Notes under the pieces: model-generated
What the model saw: the letters and a program-made list of their open reading frames with translations, nothing else
Databases searched by the model: none
What the model was told of the DNA's origin: nothing
Assembly (NCBI GenBank): GCA_013306675.1
Contig: JABLUY010000009.1
Span: 124,001-188,000, forward strand
Length of the DNA: 64,000 nt
DNA from: Thraustochytrium sp. TN22
Lineage: Eukaryota > Sar > Bigyra > Thraustochytrida > Thraustochytriidae
Direction: 5' to 3'
Made by a program: the position numbers and the translations under genes
Shown here: one piece after another, positions 48,156 through 59,000 of the stretch
Layout of the letters: every line of letters begins with the position of its first letter
Numbering within the stretch: position 1 is the first letter of the stretch

Positions 48156-49691
48156 ATGCCGACCGCCTTCGAAAAGTACGTGCGCAAGGAGATCAAGGAA
48201 ATGCTCAAGAATACTGGGTATGGCGACTTCCAAGGCCTTCTTGAGCACCACGACCGGGAGGAGGCGAGAGAGGTTTACCAGATCCTTGAGGATGGCGCCA
48301 TTCATTCATGGGAGCAGAAGCAGAGGAAGCTCCGCGCCACGCCACAGGACTGCGCGAGTCTGGAACAGGCGGTGAGGCTCGCCAAGAGAAAGTACGAGTC
48401 CATCTCCGTCCTCGAGACGGCGAAGTTCTCGGACGATGGCCTCAACCAGCTTGCGCAGGCCATCACCCAGGGGGGCGTCCTCCGCGAGCTCACGCTGGAC
48501 CGTCACGAGGGTCTGGCAGATGACGAAATCGCCGGGCTCGTCGATGCGGTGCAGGCCCAGAACGCCATGACGAAGCTGCACGTCCATCTTCCCGCGCTCG
48601 GCCCGCGCTCGATCCAAGCCCTGTGCAAGGCCGTCCAGGAGATGCCCAAGCTCGAGGACCTGTCCGTACGCCTGCAGCCCACACGCGAGGTCATCGACGA
48701 CAAGGATCCCGCCGCGTCCGCCTTGCCCGCTGCCCTGTGCGACGCGCTGCAGAAGAACTCGACGCTGCGCAAGCTCGCGATCGGTGGCGTTGCGACCCAT
48801 GACGGGGCTGCAAAGATGCTGGCAGACGTGGTCGCGCAAAAGTCAGCGCTCGTCTCGCTCCACCTCACACGTAACCACATCACTGACAGCATCGGCAGCG
48901 TCTTGATCGAGGCGCTGCTTCACCAAGATGGCCACCTCACTCACCTGGACCTCTCGAACAACCCGCTCGGCCTGACCACCGCCGAGGCTCTTGGCAAGTG
49001 CCTGGCCACAAACAAGAAGCTGATCTCGCTCACTCTGGGCTGGCCCGGCGAGCGTGCGGCGCAGGCTTCCATCAGCACCAAGGGGGGCGAGGCGCTCGCC
49101 GTCGGACTCGAGCAGAACGATACACTCGAGGAGCTCATTCTGACCGACTACGACATTGGAGACGAGGTCGCCGAAGCGCTCGCGAAGATGCTCCGCACCA
49201 ACAAGACCTTGCGCCTCATCAACCTTAACAACAACCCTTCCATCACTGCGCGTGGCTCGCGCGCCCTGGCGGAGGCGCTCGAGGTGAACGAGTCACTCGA
49301 GACGCTCCAGTTGATCGGCTGCCCTGCCGTCGACGGCAAGGCGCTCCTCGCCGGTGTGAAGCAAAACGCGACGCTGCGCAAGCTCGACGTCGATGCCAAG
49401 GTGCCGGCTTTTGACGAGCTCGCTAAGGAACTGAAGCGCATGCACGAGGTCGAGGAAGCGCGTCTCGATCTCGAGGATGGCAAGCAATACGTCACCAGGT
49501 GGATTCAGGACCTCTCACCTCGGAAGCGGGCCCGCCTTTCTCGTCGCCTTGACGAAACGTGGGCCAAGTACGCCACGGTGGAGGCCCCTGCCGACGATCA
49601 GCGTGACAAGAAGACCAGGCGTCTCCAGATGCTCAAGGCTGAGTGGGAAGCGTACAAGCAGCAATCCTTCATCCTTGAGGCTGCCCAGTAG
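48156..49691 (+). CDS. Leucine-rich repeat protein A (RanGAP/NLRC3-type LRRs, family tail)
   Basis: 511-aa intronless LRR protein. The first ATG in frame is at 48156 (MPTAFEKYVRKEIKEMLKNT). Residues 1-90 are charged and helical. LRRs run from about 95 to 410, of the 28-residue ribonuclease-inhibitor/NLRC3 type, for example LTHLDLSNNPLGLTTAEALG, LEELILTDYDIGDEVAEALA and LRLINLNNNPSITARGSRAL. The tail (about 415-511) is coiled and contains YVTRWIQDL, LDETWAKYA, QRDKKTRRLQ and WEAYKQQS. LRR C shares both the repeat order and this tail (including a conserved GCP..DGK.L...KQNATL block), so they are paralogues. No signal peptide, membrane segment or kinase is seen; the protein is probably cytosolic. 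Function unknown. Confidence 0.85.
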   Translation: MPTAFEKYVRKEIKEMLKNTGYGDFQGLLEHHDREEAREVYQILEDGAIHSWEQKQRKLRATPQDCASLEQAVRLAKRKYESISVLETAKFSDDGLNQLAQAITQGGVLRELTLDRHEGLADDEIAGLVDAVQAQNAMTKLHVHLPALGPRSIQALCKAVQEMPKLEDLSVRLQPTREVIDDKDPAASALPAALCDALQKNSTLRKLAIGGVATHDGAAKMLADVVAQKSALVSLHLTRNHITDSIGSVLIEALLHQDGHLTHLDLSNNPLGLTTAEALGKCLATNKKLISLTLGWPGERAAQASISTKGGEALAVGLEQNDTLEELILTDYDIGDEVAEALAKMLRTNKTLRLINLNNNPSITARGSRALAEALEVNESLETLQLIGCPAVDGKALLAGVKQNATLRKLDVDAKVPAFDELAKELKRMHEVEEARLDLEDGKQYVTRWIQDLSPRKRARLSRRLDETWAKYATVEAPADDQRDKKTRRLQMLKAEWEAYKQQSFILEAAQ

Positions 49692-50442
49692 ACCACTCGT
49701 TAATTTAGATGAGCAGCTGAGCGCCGAACGGGCAAAACGGGGTTGGCCACTCTACCCAACCTTTTGAATGGGCGCAAGGTGGCCAGCGCTTGGCTTGCTC
49801 GCTACTTCAGCGTACCGGCGAGGCTTGAGATTGCCCGGCCCGGGTAGCGTCTGGTTTGCCCCGCTCCGCAACCCGAGTTCCCCACTCCAGCGACTGGGTT
49901 TTCACGAACCCGCCTCGAAGAACCCTGGCCGAACACCTGGAAGGAGTACGAGGAACAATAGCCTAGAAGCACCTCAGCAGGCCGTTTTGCGCGTGTGGCC
50001 AGTGCGCGTTCACGTATCTTTTCCCATTGAAGCGCCTCACGATGCGTCTGACAGCAGCTCCAAACAAAATGGACGCTGGCGCAGGCGTGACACCTTGACG
50101 TCAAGCAGCACTATTCCCGACTGCGGTCGAAGCCGGGCTTGGTCTTGGGCCTCAAGGAGCGCATCACTGGCATTCCTTTGCAGACGCACCTAACTTACGT
50201 CAACTCGACTCGCGCTGACTAGTAGGCCTAGCTCGGCCTACAGCGCGGCTCTTGTGCGCCGAGATGTCTTCGGCCGGCGCCGCGGCAAGTCGTCCTCACG
50301 ACCAACCTGTGCTCGCGCCACCGTGGGCAGACCTCAGCCTCCGCGCTTGCAGTGCGTGCGCGGGGGGGGGGGGCGTGGACACGGCGCGGCGGGCTGGATA
50401 CGGACGCGCCCCGCCACGCGCTCGCCAGGCCCGCGAGGCGGC
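49692..50442. other. Intergenic region between LRR genes A and B
   Basis: About 750 bp with no supported gene. It contains a G10 run near 50360 and a short inverted motif (gggttggcc...cccaacc) near 49740-49763. I looked for further LRR relics and saw none clear. Confidence 0.55.
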
Positions 50443-51643
50443 ATGCCTGGCTTCAGCGACCTCGGCGAGGCCCTCGCGGCCATCAACAACGGCGAGCTCC
50501 AGGTCACGTGCGTTGGCTGCAACGGAGGACGCAGTGCACCGGTCACGACGACTCACGTTTGATTTGCAGAATCTGGGCTTCGTGCTTTCTCGGCGACGCT
50601 GGCGTGGCCCAGGTTGCAGAGGCCGTCAAGGACAACGCCACGCTTCAGACCCTGGAGGTGACTTCCAGCAGGATTGGCGTGGCCGGTGCGCACGACCTCG
50701 CCAGGGCGCTTGAGACAAACGCTGCGTTGGCGAGGCTTTTGTGAGTGCGCGTTCTCCGAGCATGCTCTGCGCTGGCCAATGCTTTGCTGACCCGGTGGAA
50801 CGGCAGTCTCCAGAACAACAGCATTGGCGTCCCTGGCGCCCGAGCACTGGCAGAAGCACTCAAAGCCAACGCCACGCTTGTCCAGCTGGAGTGAGTCATG
50901 ACGAGTCGGGACGTCTTCCTCAGAGTGTCTGGCTAATTTTTCACGCAGTCTCGCAGAGAATGGCATCGGCGCCGCCGGCGCGAGCGCTCTCGCCGTGGCG
51001 CTTGAGAGCAACGCGACGCTCACGTCGCTTGGGTGAGTCAGAAACTGACGGGAGATTCTTGCGTGTGCGAGCTGACATGTGCTCGGCGCAAAGTCTCGGC
51101 CAGAACGGCCTCGGCGATGCCGGCGCCCAAGCCCTGGCAGGGGCGTTGACGACCAACACCACGCTCGCGCAGCTCAAGTGAGTTGTTTGAGCTAGACGAA
51201 ACGGGGCGCTGCTCTGGTGCTGACAGTCGCTCCATTCAATAGCCTGTGGTGGAACGAAATCGGCAACGCCGGGGCGCAAGCGCTGGCGGAGATGCTCGCT
51301 CAGAACACGAGCTTGGCCCTTCTCGAGTGAGTCGTTAGAGATGAGCGGGCAAGAGACGTTCACGCAGCGGAACTGACGCAGCCTGCCCCGCCTTAGCCTA
51401 GCCTACAATGACGCTATCGGGAACGATGGCGCAGCAGCTCTGGCCGGCGCCTTGGACTCCAATCTCACGCTTACCTCACTCTCGTACGTCAACGCCCTTG
51501 ACGTGGTCGCAGTCGAGTCGCCACGTCCACTCACATGGGTCACGATCCACAGTCTACTCAGCGGCCAAAGCAGTATCACGGACTCGACCGTCCTGTCCAG
51601 GGTGGAAGCGGCTTTGGCGCGCAACCGGTTGTCCCGAGGATGA
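50443..51643 (+). CDS. LRR protein B with one-repeat-per-exon structure
   Basis: 272-aa LRR protein from seven exons: 50443-50507, 50570-50740, 50807-50890, 50949-51032, 51094-51177, 51243-51326 and 51397-51643. All six introns are 58-70 bp, GT-AG (five GTGAGT donors, one GTGCGT), and all are phase 2. Exons 3-6 are each exactly 84 nt and each encode one 28-residue LRR; exon 2 (171 nt) holds two. The spliced frame closes at 819 nt. The repeats follow L.L..N.IG..GA.ALA.AL..N.TL..L, for example LQNNSIGVPGARALAEALKA, LAENGIGAAGASALAVALES and LGQNGLGDAGAQALAGALTT. These are NLRC3/RanGAP-type repeats. The last exon ends with a non-LRR tail of about 50 residues unlike that of LRR A and C. There is no signal peptide or effector domain. 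Ligand and role are unknown. Confidence 0.9.
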
Positions 51644-51692
51644 GACAATTTCCAGATCTCATCCGACTCTCACCCCCTGGACAACCGGTTGC
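51621..51692. repeat. Inverted repeat spanning the LRR B stop codon
   Basis: Perfect 14-bp arms gcaaccggttgtcc (51621-51634) and ggacaaccggttgc (51679-51692) flank a 44-bp loop that holds the TGA of LRR B at 51641-51643. Each arm contains the palindrome AACCGGTT. It may be a 3'-UTR hairpin or the end of a small inserted element; there is no proof of either. Confidence 0.8.
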
Positions 51693-52388
51693 ACGCCAGT
51701 CAATCTCCGTCGCCCTTCGCAAATTTGAACCTGGGGCCGAGGCGCGCGACATCAGAGAGAAGCAAAGGCGTGCGACCTCAGAGGCCGAGGCGCGCGACAT
51801 CAGAGACCAAGGCCCGCGACCTCAAATTTTAGTCTTCAGCTTCGAACAATGTGATGACGAGTTTTTTTTTAATGTGTGCACACCGGGATGGTCTGGCGGC
51901 CATCCACTCTCAGCTTGCGACCTCGACGCGCACGAGAGTGATGACGCTGAACGCGCAAGCGCATTTCTGCTCTCTGAAAGTTGCTCTCCTCCAGCAGCCT
52001 GCACTCGTCATCATATCTTGCTGCAGCGCAGCTGGCCGCGTGCCTGACGGCGCTCGTTGCTTGCTCGTAACTTGCTCGTAGCTTGCTCGTAGCTTGCCGT
52101 GATTTGGAGCGCGGGCGCGACCGTGACGGTGACGCCGCGACCGCCACCGTGACTCGGCCTGTCCTGTCCTGCAGGCCCCGGTCTCTAGCTAGGCTCAAGC
52201 TGGCACTCCATTCAGTGCCACACGTTGCACAGTTAGTCTGCTTTGACCTAACCATCAACCCCGACTCGGACTTGGACTCGGATAAGCACAACGTGAGGCG
52301 GCGCCGCGCAAGGTCGCCGCGTGCGTGCAGAACGCGACGCGACGCGGCACGGAGAGGCGAGAGAGCGTGGGACGGCAGCCGGCGCGCC
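51644..52388. other. Intergenic region between LRR genes B and C
   Basis: Contains decayed tandem repeats at 51736-51828 (gaggcgcgcgacatcagaga twice, with two variant copies), a T9 run at 51861, and gcttgctcgtaact/agc repeats near 52060-52095. No gene. Part is the promoter of LRR C. Confidence 0.6.
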
Positions 52389-53977
52389 ATGGGGCTGTTC
52401 TATGTTGGCGTCGGCGGTCTCGGCGGCGTCAACCTTCGCGACAAGGACGCGATGAGGGTGATGCTGGAGCTGGAGCGCGAACAGGAGGCAATGGAGGCGC
52501 AACAGGCGCAACAGGCGCAGGCCTTGGCGGATAGAGAACTCCGGACGGCGAAGTGCTACCGCTCCTTCGGCGGCGCGATCAAGGCCCTGGGCAGGGGCTA
52601 TCAAGTTGTCAGGTACGTGGACTCGACGCAGTGTCGCGATCCGACGCCGGCCGGCGGCACTGACATGTTCTGTCAACTTTGCGCCAAAACAACAGCATCG
52701 CGAGCGGCGTCGAGCGGATCCTCGCTCACGAGCCAGGCAGGCTTGCAGAGGCCCTGGCCGGCTCCTCGACCATCCGCAAGCTCATCGTCCGCCGCAACAA
52801 CCTCAACACGGATCAGGCGATGGAGATCATGCACGCGGTTCGTACGCACCCGAGCCTGACAATCTTCTTCCTGAACCTGCACAAGATGAGCGTGGGCCTC
52901 GCCAACGCTTTTTACGCCCTGATCGGGGCAAACAAGAACCTGACGACGCTCAGTCTGTCGACGGACTACGTGGCTGAAGGCGAGACGGTCTTTAGGCGCA
53001 AGGGGCTTGCCAAGGCGCTGGAGCAGAACGCGAGGCTTTCTGAGCTCCGCATCAACTCCATCAGAGTTGGGGCGTCGTGTGTCAGAGCCCTGGCGGACCA
53101 CCTCAAGACTGGCGGTCCTCTGCGTGTTCTCACGCTGTCCCAATGTCACCTCGGGGATGACGCTGCCATTCAGATCATACAGTCACAGGTGCAGGACGGC
53201 AAGCTGGTAAGCCTGAACCTGAGTGGTAACCCGGTCGGCCCTGCCACCGGAATCGCCCTTGCCAAGCTGCTGGAGACCAACACGGCGCTTCGTGTGCTGC
53301 GGCTCGGCCCGCACGGCAACAGCCCAAACCCGGCGATTGGGTCGGAGGGCGCCAAGGCGTTGGCAGCCAGTCTCGAGCAGAACGCCACGCTCCAGAAGCT
53401 GTTCTTGGGCGGTAACGATATCGATGACGAGGGTATCGAGGCGCTGGCGAAGATGCTCAAGGTGAACAAGACGCTGCGCGTCCTCTCCCTGTACTCGAAC
53501 AAGATCACGTCACGTGGGTCCGAGGCGCTGGCCGAGGCGCTCAAGGCGAACGAAACGCTGACCGAGCTGGACCTGCTGGGCTGCCCCACAATCGACGGCA
53601 AGGTGCTGGTGGAGGGACTCAAACAGAATGCGACGCTCACCGGGATCTATCTCGACAGGACAGTGTCGGGGTACGATCTGGTCCAGGCGGAGCTGGCGCT
53701 CTTCGCGCAGCTCGAGTTGGCGCGCAGGGCCGTGCAGGAAGGCCGCCGGTACGTGAAGGACTGGCTGCGCGACATGTCCAGCTCCTCGCTTGACGAGTAC
53801 GCCGATGAGCTCGCGGAGGTGTGGAAGACGGCGAAGCGCCCCTGGCCGGACGACGACACGCGCGAGAAGAAGGTCATCCTTGTAGAGGAGGCCAACGCTC
53901 AGTTCGAGGCCTACAAGGCTGAGTCGCATGTGCTCAAGAAGATCCAATCTCGAGTGCCCAATGCGTCTTCAGCTTGA
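52389..53977 (+). CDS. Leucine-rich repeat protein C, two exons
   Basis: 501-aa paralogue of LRR A. Exon 1 is 52389-52612, the intron 52613-52695 (83 bp, GTACGT...aacAG) is phase 2, and exon 2 is 52696-53977; the joined frame is 1506 nt. Exon 1 (starting MGLFYVGVGGLGGVNLRDKD, context gccATGG) is Gly-rich, then helical with Glu/Gln repeats. LRRs cover about 95-385, for example LTTLSLSTDYVAEGETVFRR, LVSLNLSGNPVGPATGIALA, LQKLFLGGNDIDDEGIEALA and LRVLSLYSNKITSRGSEALA. The block GCPTIDGKVLVEGLKQNATL and the helical tail with YVKDWLRDM, ELAEVWKTA, TREKKVILV and FEAYKAES are shared with LRR A. Cytosolic by lack of signal or membrane segments; role unknown. Confidence 0.87.
52613..52695 (+). other. 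Phase-2 intron in LRR gene C
   Basis: GTACGT donor and aacAG acceptor; removal keeps the frame. It has the same phase as every intron of LRR gene B. Confidence 0.8.
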
Positions 53978-54138
53978 AAATAGAACGTTGCCAGTTTCAG
54001 GCAATCACATTTGCAAAAGAAAAACATTTCCCTTGTTCTCTTGTTTCGACATTCTCCTCCGGCTCGGCACACAGAATTCTACAATGCAGGCGCAACAGGG
54101 CGGCGGGCGGCCCTCGCGCGTGCGCTTGATGTCGCGGA

Positions 54139-55119
54139 TCAAGTGGCCGGGCTGAACTTGCGCGAGGCCTTGAGACGCTCGATCTGCTTCTTGTCCTGCT
54201 CGAAGCGGGCGCGAAGCTCGGCGAGACGGTCCTTCTTCTCGGCGCGCATCTGGAAGCGGTAAAAGTCCTTGAGCGGGCCCTTGGCTGACTTCTTCTTGCC
54301 GCGGCCGTCCGAGATGCGGCGACCCGCGTCGCCGGTCGCAGCGGAGGACGAGTGCGCCACGGTCGGCGCCTTGCGCGCGCTCGAGCCCTTGCGGTAGCTG
54401 ACCAGGGTGAAGCCGTCCTCGTCCGTCTGGTTCTCCTGCGCCTTGCGCGCTTCCTCGATCTCCTTCTCAAGCTCGGCAAAGCGCTCCATGTAGCCCTCGG
54501 ACTCCTTCTTGAGCGTGGCCTGGCCGGGCCGCTCGGCGGCGTACTGCTCCATCCAGCGCGGCCGCTTGCGGGACTTCTTGTCAGTGCTGGCCTCGGCCGC
54601 CCAGGCCTCGCTCGCGTCCAGCGGGCCCTCCTTGTCGGCGAGCTTGGCGCGCTCCAGCGCGCGCAGTGCCGCCTTCTTGGTCGCGAACTGCACACGGGCA
54701 AAGCGCGCTGCCCCCGAGCGGCCCAGGTCCACGCTCTCCACCTCGCCAAAATGCTCAAAGACGCGTTTCACGAGCGCCTCGCCCCACATGGCGCCCACGT
54801 TCGCCACGAAGAGCGTCGCGCCGGCGTCCTCCTCGTCCTCATCGCTATCCTCCAGCTCCTCGCCGGCCGCGGCGGCGGCGGCGGCGGCGCGCAGCTTGTG
54901 GGGCGCCGTCGTGCCGTGCAGCTTGAGACAGAGGTACCTGACCAGCCTGACGCCCTCGGGCGTCTGCACGAACTCGGGGCTTCCGGCCAGCCGCTTGCGC
55001 TTCTTCGACCCGACCATCTCGCCGCCCCGCGCCTCGCGCTGCTGCTCCGTCCAGCCCGCCAGCGCCTCCGGCACGAGGTCGCAGACCACCGGCAGCGCCA
55101 CCAGCCCGCGGCCCGCCAT
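54139..55119 (-). CDS. RRP7: Ribosomal RNA processing protein 7
   Basis: 326-aa protein of the small-subunit processome (UTP-C/CURI module) that acts in the nucleolus in 18S rRNA maturation. The ATG at 55119 gives MAGRGLVALPVVCDLVPEAL. The RRM-like domain follows: TLFVANVGAMWGEALVKRVF and HFGEVESVDLG (about 105-150), then FARVQFATKKAALRALE. The defining C-terminal RRP7 block is GPLKDFYRFQMRAEKKDRLA, followed by ELRARFEQDKKQIERLK. A nuclear-type basic cluster (SKKRKR) lies near residue 40 and an alanine run plus acidic patch near 85-100. Upstream open sequence has no conserved motif. Confidence 0.92.
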   Translation of the reverse strand: MAGRGLVALPVVCDLVPEALAGWTEQQREARGGEMVGSKKRKRLAGSPEFVQTPEGVRLVRYLCLKLHGTTAPHKLRAAAAAAAAGEELEDSDEDEEDAGATLFVANVGAMWGEALVKRVFEHFGEVESVDLGRSGAARFARVQFATKKAALRALERAKLADKEGPLDASEAWAAEASTDKKSRKRPRWMEQYAAERPGQATLKKESEGYMERFAELEKEIEEARKAQENQTDEDGFTLVSYRKGSSARKAPTVAHSSSAATGDAGRRISDGRGKKKSAKGPLKDFYRFQMRAEKKDRLAELRARFEQDKKQIERLKASRKFSPAT

Positions 55120-56075
55120 CGCGGATCGACCGCCGCGGCTCTGGGCCTGCGAGGGGGGTCGCCGCGGGCCTCCGGGCGCCTCGCCGCGCTGCCCGCCGCC
55201 CTGCGCGCGCCCAGCCGCCGCGCCGCGCCTCCGAGTTGCGTCTCTGGCCGCCGCGATGCGCTCTGCGGCGCTCTGCGCAAGGACCGGTGGTCGCGCCGCC
55301 GGCCGGGTCTGGTCCGAGCCGGGCCCGCCTGGGGCCGGGCGCCGCCAGTACCGGACCCGGGCCGGCGGCGTCGTGCAGCACCCGGAGCCAGGCCAGGTTG
55401 AGAAGTTGAAGATGAAGACCAAGATGAAGACCGCCGAGGGCATGGAGATGACCCGGGAGTGGTGCCGTTGTTCGTGTTCGTGCCAATGTGGAGTGGAGTT
55501 TCTACCGAAGGGTTGGCGGCGAGGTGCGGCGGCTCCCGTCACATCGAGCCTGGTCCTCGGGTTGGCAATGCGCCACGGTCACGATCGGCAATGCGCGGAC
55601 AATGTAGAGCAATGTAGATCTGTAGGCTTGGTACCCAGGGTATTGGCACACGCGCTGGTACACCAGTACCATCCCACCGTCTTCCTGGTGGTTATGCATC
55701 TCCGCAGAAACCTTGAAGGAGTAATGTACCAGGAGGCCAGGCTTGAAGCCGTGAGGAACGAGGTAGTCGGCGCCAGCCGTCGAGAAGGCAGGTCGACGAC
55801 CTGGCCGCAGGCACGCAGACCATGGCCGTCTGAAGCACTGACGCATTACAATGTTGCTGATATGTGAGAGCGAGCGACAACTGCAGTGAGTCAGGCCCCG
55901 GCCGCTTCTGAGGCTGACTGACAGTGAGAAGAAGAAGAAGAAGAACAACAACAACAACAACAAACGTAACAACAACAATCACAACAAGGCGGTGAAGCAG
56001 GCTGGCCGAGCCGGGCCGGGCCGGGCAAAGCGGAGTGGCGGCGCGCGCGGGTCTCGCGCGGGTCTCGCGCGCGCG
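55120..56075. promoter_or_regulatory. Divergent intergenic region upstream of RRP7 and a membrane protein gene
   Basis: About 955 bp. 55120-55390 is GC-rich; 55500-55860 has balanced composition with no supported gene; 55927-55990 holds GAA then AAC triplets. Frames on both strands here lack recognisable domains. Confidence 0.55.
55927..55990. repeat. (GAA)n/(AAC)n compound triplet repeat
   Basis: About five GAA/AAG units run directly into about ten AAC units with small interruptions, roughly 85 bp before the next ATG. Confidence 0.9.
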
Positions 56076-59000
56076 ATGCGGCGCGAGGAGAGCAGCGGCG
56101 GCGGCGGCGCGGCCGCGGGCGAGAGCTCGCTGTACTTTCTGCCGGACGACTTGATCGCGGACGTGGGCGAGGCGGAGGCGGAGGCCGCGGCGCGCACGTC
56201 CGCGCAGCACGATGGCGGCGTCAGGGGCCTGAGGCTGCCGCCGCCCGCGCTGCCGCTAGCGCTGCGCGCGGATGGCGGCGGTACGCCCGTGCCGGGCACG
56301 CCGGAGCACTTGGCTGGCGCCGGCGCCGGCGCCGGCGCCAGCGGGCCGCGCGGCCTGCCTGGGTTAGACGCTGTCGGCGGCGGGTATGCGGCAGCGCCGC
56401 ACCACCAGCAGCACCAGCAGCACCAGCAGCACCAGCAGCACCAGCAGCACCAGCAGCACCAGCAGCACCAGCAGCACCAGCCCTTCGACATGGGCGGGGT
56501 CTTCGAGCCCATCAGAGACTCTGGCATTGTGGCGGGCCGCCCCGACGACCCGATGCTGGACGTCGGCTTCCACGGGTTCCAGCCCCTGGCGCAGGACGCG
56601 CGGGACCGCCAGGGCTCCAACGTACTCGACCTGCTGTCCGAGGCCATGCCACCGCAGGGCCACGCGCAGACCGCCTTTGCGCCGCCTGCGCCCCCGGGCC
56701 ATGATCGCGGCAGGTCACCGCTCCTGGCCAGCGACGCACCCGCTGGCTCGCAGCTGCGGCCCACGGCGGAGGACTTCCGGCCTAGCTTCGCACGCGGCGA
56801 CTCCGTGTCGCCAGCGCCGGGGCCCTTTGCGCCGCCGCCTCAGTCGCAAGATGTTGCGAGCCCGGACCTGGCTGCCTGGCTCGGCCCACCCTTCATCGTG
56901 CCGCCTGACGCGCATCAGGGCGGCCTTCCGCCGCCTCCGCATGCGCAGCAGCACTCGCAAGACCACCAGCCCATACACCTGCATCAACACGCGCAGGGCT
57001 CGGCGCGGCGGTCCCCGGCCAACTACTTTCGCAGCGCACGCAGCCTGGTCTCTGGCGCCTTCCCGTCAAGCATCTTCTCGCCTCGACCCACCTCGGACGC
57101 TTCGCTGCATGTGTCCGTGGACGCGAACTCGCGCGTTCCGGACTTTGCACCGCCACAACCGCAATACAGCCTCAGCCGCACCGTCTCGTGGCGCTCCGCT
57201 GCCCGCGGGCAGGCCAAGGCAACCGCTTCGTCCTCGCCGCCAGAGTCGGCATCGCCAACACCGCCGCCGCCGCCTCTAGACGCTTTGAATGCGCCAGAGG
57301 AGTGGCCCGCCATGGTGAGCTCCCCGCGCCGGGCCGCACGCACGCCCGACCCGGTCCTGCCCGCGCCGCCGATGGCGGCCAATCCCTTTTCCCGCCGCGA
57401 GGGCCTTGCCGTAGAACCCTCCAAGGAGAAGACCCGCTCGCAAAGCGTGGGCCAGCGCCCTCAGGCGCAGTCGCTCCCCGGCGCTGACTGGGGCCGCCCC
57501 CCTAGCACGAAGAAGGCCGGCGCCGAGGCACGCCCGGCCGCCAAGAGCAACCTGGTCGCGCGGCGTAGTGGTCACTTGCCCCTCAGGGACAGCCCGAGGA
57601 ACGCTGTCTCGAGCGAGACGTCCGCGGCGGCGAGTGCACGCTCGCGCTCGCGGTCTCCGCGCCGTCCGCACGGCGAGCCAGCGGCGCGCCTCACGCAAGC
57701 ACAACATTCGCAGCAAACGCAGCAGCAAACGCAGCAAGCGCAGCAGCAGCAAACGCAGGCCAAGTCCGCCACCAAGGAGCGCCGCGCACGCAGCACCCGG
57801 CGCGGCCGGTCGCCGGCGCGGTCGGCCGCGACGGCATCGCCGCCGCTCCCGGCCGAAGACGTGGCCGGGAATGGCTTTACCGAGGCCAGTCGGCACAGGG
57901 CGCCGCTGGCCTCTGCGCACGTGCAGCAGCAGCAGCGCAAGACCAACGAGAATGTGTGGGCAGTGCTGGACTCCATCGACGACGACGCAGCCTTGGATCT
58001 CGATGACCCCGAGATCGTGTCTGCGCTGCCTCCCGCCCTGCTGCAGTCCAGCGCCGACGGCGGAGGCCCCGTGGTCAGCGTCAAGGCGTCACCGGACGCC
58101 GAGGAGGATGTCGCACCTCCCATGCAGGAGCCTGAAAAGCTCGAGCGGGCCAAGGAGGTACCAGAAGAGCCAAGAGCGGGCTCTGAGGGCCCCAAGCCGC
58201 CGGCGGTGGCGGCGCCGGTTGCAGCCGAGACGGTGGATGCCTCCGCGGCGCTGAGCATCCCGGCCATCACCCAGAATGCGCCCAAGAAGACCGCCGTGCG
58301 GTCACGCGCCAGAAAGCGGTCCACGAAGCAGTCGGCCCCGCCTCGGTCCTCGGCCTTGAACCGCGCGCTCGCCGAGACCGCGGCCGCCACTAGGGCGGCC
58401 GCGCCGGCCAACGCCGCGGCGCCGCAGGCGGAGGCGGAGGCGGCCACTGCTGCCGGCAGCGCCGCCACGAGTGCAAGCGCGGGCCCAGCGGTGCCAAGGA
58501 CCGTGGAGAGCGACGCGGAGAGCATGTCAGCGCGTTCGGGTGCGCTCTACGTGCCCCTGACGGGCCTTCGCGAGGCGAGCCTGCGCGCGCAGGAGGCCGC
58601 GAGTCACGCGCAGGCTGCCGCCGTGCAACAGGTGCATGCGCTGGCGCACGCCAGCTACGAGGTGGCCACTGCGGCCACTGCGAGCGTGATTGCGAGCCAC
58701 CAGCGCGCGGCGGATGGCATCGTCAAGAGCGCGGACGGCGCCTTTGTGCTGCTGTGTTATGCGTTCTTGCAGGCCTTCTCGCCGTTCGTGTCCTTCGCGC
58801 TCGCCAACACGCCGCCCTGGGCACATGTCTGCCTGTGGTACGCCTTCTTGGCGCAGTACCTGTGCATGGGCGACTCGCCCAAGACGGTGACCTTCCAATT
58901 CGCCTTGCCCGTGCTCTTTGTGCTGGAGGGCGTTTCGCGGCCCTCGTATCTGCTCGTGCTCAACCCGGCCGAGCTCATGATGCTGGCTTTTGTGATACTG

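Noticed and set aside
50503-50508. GTCACG as the first donor of LRR gene B
   Set aside because: It would make intron 1 phase 0 and break the frame; GTGCGT at 50508 gives phase 2 like all the other introns.
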